Below are positions 61,439 to 64,000 of a DNA stretch of 64,000 nt, in pieces. The notes under the pieces were generated by a model that had not been told where the DNA came from, made no database searches, and was given only the letters and a program-made list of their open reading frames with translations. Position numbers and translations under genes: made by a program. Source of the stretch: Bacteroidales bacterium (GTDB taxonomy: Bacteria; Bacteroidota; Bacteroidia; Bacteroidales; WCHB1-69). The first letter of the stretch is position 1, and every line of letters begins with the position of its first letter. The DNA lies in assembly GCA_016290295.1 (NCBI GenBank), contig JAEETJ010000001.1, positions 62,001 to 126,000 on the forward strand. The letters are read 5' to 3'.

Positions 61439-61870
61439 ATGAATAAAATTTACCAAGAAGGACCTTTTGGTCCAATTTATCCTCAATTTGAAAGAAAACC
61501 CAAAAAGGCTATAAAACACTTGCTTAAAGTACAAAAAGGAGAATGTACTAAAGCTCTTTTCCGTGAAGACATTGGCTATATTGACATTGTTTGGGGTGAA
61601 AATGAACCTAAAACCAACAGGGGGTTTGGATTAAAACACATTTATGAAAAGCATGGGAATAGCATAAAAGCCTTGGGTTTTGAAATTGAGGATTTCATCC
61701 CGATAGTAGTGCAATTTGGTGAATTATCGTTAACTAAAACTGGCGAAGAGTATTTATTGGAATCAAATTATTTCAGAGTAGTCATCGAACGTAAGGCATT
61801 TGGATTTGACAAACAGTGGATATTAATCGCTTTTGATATATCTAAAAACCCACACCAAAATAAACAATGA
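61439..61870 (+). CDS. Possible barnase/ColE5-like (PBECR) nuclease-domain protein
   Basis: A 143-residue protein without signal peptide, Lys-rich and AT-rich. The central DIGYIDIVWGENEP ... GFGLKHIYEKHG motif resembles the (I/V)DLVWG ... G-GL-HI--KH core of the Phage-Barnase-EndoU-ColicinE5/D-RelE-like (PBECR) nuclease group, in which the His is part of the active site. The C-terminal beta strands (YFRVVIERKAFGFDKQWILI) fit that fold. Such domains act as toxins on phages, plasmids and polymorphic toxins. No immunity or antitoxin gene is obvious. Assignment rests on one motif. Confidence 0.55.
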   Translation: MNKIYQEGPFGPIYPQFERKPKKAIKHLLKVQKGECTKALFREDIGYIDIVWGENEPKTNRGFGLKHIYEKHGNSIKALGFEIEDFIPIVVQFGELSLTKTGEEYLLESNYFRVVIERKAFGFDKQWILIAFDISKNPHQNKQ

Positions 61871-61878
61871 TGTGGGTT
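61847..61878 (-). terminator. Hairpin across the 61439 gene stop
   Basis: AACCCACA (61847) pairs with TGTGGGTT (61871), 8 bp, spanning the TGA stop. Only the minus-strand reading is followed by T5, so it is a weak terminator candidate for leftward transcripts. On the plus strand it is simply a 3' end hairpin. Confidence 0.35.
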
Positions 61879-62067
61879 ATAATGATTGAAATTACCAAAA
61901 TCGTTGTCGCTGGTAATTATACATGCCTGCGCTGTATGGCATAACAACATTGCAAAAATAATAAAAATTTTTCATTTCACAAATATTTTTTTTTGATTCT
62001 GCTTGTCCATTTTTCGCCCCTTGAGAAAAATTTCAACGCATTTACTATCGTGAAAGAAGACTTTTTA

Positions 62068-62076
62068 TATCTTTGC
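62068..62076 (+). promoter_or_regulatory. -7 promoter-like element
   Basis: TATCTTTGC followed by CCCTTGTAATCATAAACATG, which resembles the leader at 59190-59210. It precedes only short reading frames. The rest of 61879-62154 shows no gene. Confidence 0.45.
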
Positions 62077-62154
62077 CCCTTGTAATCATAAACATGAAAA
62101 GCTTGTTGTTAGATGCAACAAAAAAATTTGATAACAAACAAAAAAACAAAGACC

Positions 62155-62319
62155 ATGAAAAGAATATTTGAAATGGTGGCCAATAATATCCTGAAAAAGA
62201 TAATTCCTGATTTTGAAAAGGTGAATTACATGCCCATAATGTTAGAAATTGACTCCTCGGGAAATTACAGCCACTGGAGGTTGGGGACACCCTCTTCCTG
62301 TGCACCGAACGAGAATTGA
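62155..62319 (+). CDS. Short ORF, small protein or gene remnant
   Basis: 54 codons from ATG 62155 (MKRIFEMVANNILKKIIPDF), ending SSCAPNEN. There is a promoter-like element 80 bases upstream and a competing 25-codon frame from the ATG at 62094. I recognise no family. The abrupt end suggests a broken gene, but a genuine small protein is possible. Confidence 0.3.
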   Translation: MKRIFEMVANNILKKIIPDFEKVNYMPIMLEIDSSGNYSHWRLGTPSSCAPNEN

Positions 62320-62396
62320 CAAAAAGCCTTTTAATTTTGTGGAAATTAAGATTTATTGCGAGAGATATACGGCATCAGCTATGGTTTCTCCATTTC

Positions 62397-62442
62397 GCGG
62401 CGATTAGGTGTTATGCTTCGGCGCATACCACACTCGCGCCGC
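62397..62442. repeat. Nested palindrome GCGGCG ... CGCCGC
   Basis: Outer GCGGCG/CGCCGC, then GTGT/ACAC and TATGC/GCATA around loop TTCGGC. It is related in style to the TGCGGCG hairpins at 46611 and 27324. It lies in the 62320-62742 gap, which holds no supported gene. Confidence 0.75.
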
Positions 62443-62467
62443 AACCACAATGGCATAATGCCATCGT

Positions 62468-62613
62468 CTATTGAGATTAAATCCCTTAAGGGATAAGAAA
62501 TGTGTTGTGATGCTTTGTCCTATTGAGATTAAATCCCTACGGGATATTGGTGTTGAGGTTACGATATCTATTGAAATTGAGTCTCTGCGGGATATTCTTT
62601 TCCCCGTCAGGGG
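62468..62613. repeat. CTATTGAGATTAAATCCCT repeat array
   Basis: Three units starting at 62468, 62520 and 62568 (about 50 bp apart), each CTATTGARATTRARTCYCT followed by a hairpin half GGGATA: TCCCT-TA-AGGGA, ATCCC-TAC-GGGAT, TCTC-TGC-GGGA. A CCCC-GTCA-GGGG hairpin ends the array. The 109-residue ORF in the track over this region is the translation of the repeat and not a supported gene. Confidence 0.85.
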
Positions 62614-62742
62614 AATCAAGATCAATAGAAAATGGGATATTTCGCATTTTCAAATTACCTTCGCAGAGGGTTTAATATCAATTTGTACGCTAATGATGTA
62701 TGGTATGAGGATAAATTTTATCACTCCTCATCATCGCCGCTC

Positions 62743-64000
62743 TCATTTATTGGCTGAGGAAGTAGTGAAATTAAACTCTTTGGTATCTCCGGCAGTGTGA
62801 CCGTCGGCGGTAGTGAAGTAGGAGCCTAAAACCGTAAAGCCATACTGATGCGAGGGTTCCAGGGATAGCATAACATCCAATGTTCGGTCGTCAGACCATG
62901 CATAATTCTTGACTGTTGGGAACTCCGCTCCAGCGAAACTGTAACCCAAAGCAATACCCCCGGTCATCGGCTTGGAGAATTTGATGACAAGATGGAAAAG
63001 ACCGCTGGGCACATTCTTGGCACCGTTCTTGATATTCACTTTGTAAGTGGCGTTCAACTTGGCCAGCTCTTTTTGCTCTTTCTTGTATTGTTTCAAATAT
63101 TCTTTCAGATCAAAGTCGTTAACAGATTGGGCATAAACAGGCATGAAGTCGGTCATCGTAGCATACTTATCACGCTGCTGTTCATACTGTTTCAGTGCAT
63201 CGCATAGAATTTGGGTAAGAATAAAACCCTGTTCTTCCTCCGATTTGATAAGTGCGGATTCATCGACCTGAGGATAGTGCGTTTTCATATAGCGGATTAC
63301 CGAAGCACGGACAAAAGTCTCGTTCATCATAATCTGTGCCGAGCCGTAGGCGGATTTCCGCATTTGCTCCTCTCTCTCCTTATACACCTTTTCAGCGGAT
63401 TTGCCCATCAACGGCCAGAATTGGTCGTTCAGCGGATTGCAGTAATGGTGGCAGAACTCGTGGATAACAATGGGCAGCACTGCGTTCGCTTTGTAGAATA
63501 TCTCCCCGTTCTCATCAAGCTGGCAACAGCCGATGACAGGGCTCAAGGCGTTACTGCCATCTTTCATCAGGGCACTGCACCCGTAATTATTCGGACCCAC
63601 CAACAAACTGAGCACGATGCGGAAACTGCTGCCGCTTTGAGGACCGAAATAACTATTGAACCAGCTGTAGTCCACTTTCTCGTTGATAGCGTTGAACGCC
63701 TCCTCAACCTGCGCATAAAAGTCTTTTTGCCGCAAGTACCAGTCGTGGAAATGGGAAGTGCGATAAAAATCGTTCAGCGGCTCCAAAAAATCCTTTTTCT
63801 GCTGTTCTGTCCAACGGTCAAAAGAGGCATCGCCCCCTTCAGCGAAATTGTCGTTGAACACGATATCGCCGTTTTCCGTAATGATCAGGTGCAAAGCGTA
63901 AGCAGCCACCGCATCGTAGCCAATTCCTGTTTCCTGAGGATATTGACGAGCCAGCTGCACCACCTGATGTTCTTTGTAGGGTGCAAAAACAGAATCGACC
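62743..64000 (-). CDS. DUF4932-like putative metallopeptidase, 5' end outside window
   Basis: The open frame continues past the track's start at 63963 to the window edge (codons ...FAPYKEHQVVQLARQYPQ), so at least 418 residues are visible and the N-terminus is missing. The HEFCHHYCNP motif is a zinc-peptidase HExxH, with a downstream acidic NETFVRASVIRY helix. This pattern and YKEH upstream match DUF4932. The C-terminal 100 residues form an Ig-like beta domain (HLVIKFSKPMTGGIALGYSF). It is probably secreted, with the signal peptide beyond the edge. Proteolysis is inferred from the motif. Confidence 0.82.
   Translation of the reverse strand, partial: VDSVFAPYKEHQVVQLARQYPQETGIGYDAVAAYALHLIITENGDIVFNDNFAEGGDASFDRWTEQQKKDFLEPLNDFYRTSHFHDWYLRQKDFYAQVEEAFNAINEKVDYSWFNSYFGPQSGSSFRIVLSLLVGPNNYGCSALMKDGSNALSPVIGCCQLDENGEIFYKANAVLPIVIHEFCHHYCNPLNDQFWPLMGKSAEKVYKEREEQMRKSAYGSAQIMMNETFVRASVIRYMKTHYPQVDESALIKSEEEQGFILTQILCDALKQYEQQRDKYATMTDFMPVYAQSVNDFDLKEYLKQYKKEQKELAKLNATYKVNIKNGAKNVPSGLFHLVIKFSKPMTGGIALGYSFAGAEFPTVKNYAWSDDRTLDVMLSLEPSHQYGFTVLGSYFTTADGHTAGDTKEFNFTTSSANK

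Noticed and set aside
62468-62613. Possible CRISPR array
   Set aside because: Only three degenerate units are present, the hairpins differ in sequence, and no cas genes are in the window.
62471-62800. 109-residue ORF with EIKSLRD/EIESLRD repeats
   Set aside because: The peptide is the translation of the CTATTGARATTRA nucleotide repeat. It overlaps the 3' end of the DUF4932 gene and has no promoter or family match.

Overview
The window looks like a chromosome segment of a fermentative member of the Bacteroidota, most likely order Bacteroidales. Four things in the sequence support this. Many genes are preceded by the Bacteroidota -7 element TAnnTTTG(C). Lipoproteins carry short signal peptides ending in a cysteine. 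Single-gene SecDF, a PorE-like OmpA protein and a protease with a C-terminal type IX secretion (T9SS) sorting domain are present. RnfB/RnfC, butyrate kinase and a tryptophanase-like lyase point to anaerobic amino-acid fermentation. I cannot name a family or genus.

Layout. 0-20 kb is mostly housekeeping: an M20 amidohydrolase, a stand-alone MutS-type ATPase, Tex, GltX, a PorE-like envelope protein, SecDF, butyrate kinase coupled to NAD kinase, and a rhomboid/EEP/lipoprotein operon. 20-26 kb holds a GH78 rhamnosidase, then a three-gene accessory insert (unknown protein, AT-rich GIY-YIG protein, WYL regulator). 26-41 kb carries dxr, rseP, a lipid A acyltransferase homologue, a nitroreductase, thiamine pyrophosphokinase, a TolC/MacA/MacB-type tripartite exporter, a RecB-like helicase-nuclease, purE and a DUF3109-Nudix fusion. 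41-54 kb carries a T9SS-targeted M6 protease, the tryptophanase-like lyase, a MORN lipoprotein, an OmpH-like protein, recQ, an HldD-like protein, rnfC-rnfB and a GH20 hexosaminidase. 54-64 kb is accessory: two membrane LytTR regulators each divergent from a lipoprotein gene, FISUMP-domain lipoproteins, small secreted proteins, a possible barnase/ColE5-type nuclease, and a DUF4932 protein cut by the right edge. A third FISUMP lipoprotein is cut by the left edge and is absent from the ORF track.

The most interesting material is regulatory and repetitive. The two LytTR-lipoprotein modules have direct-repeat operators spaced 21-22 bp, as LytTR dimers prefer. In one module the same 16-mer also covers the start codon of its LytTR gene. 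The two lipoprotein genes share a 123-bp promoter-proximal, leader and signal-peptide cassette with 4 mismatches, fused to unrelated mature proteins. A second 5'-cassette remnant lies upstream of the GTG-started FISUMP gene. Across the window, intergenic repeats made of short stems with three-base loops, plus AT-rich ATTAGCAAATTAG repeats, repeatedly run into gene 3' ends and supply the last codons and the stop. One perfect 13-bp palindrome sits in frame inside a coding sequence.

I saw no rRNA, tRNA, CRISPR array or transposase. All family assignments are from reading motifs; no search was run.
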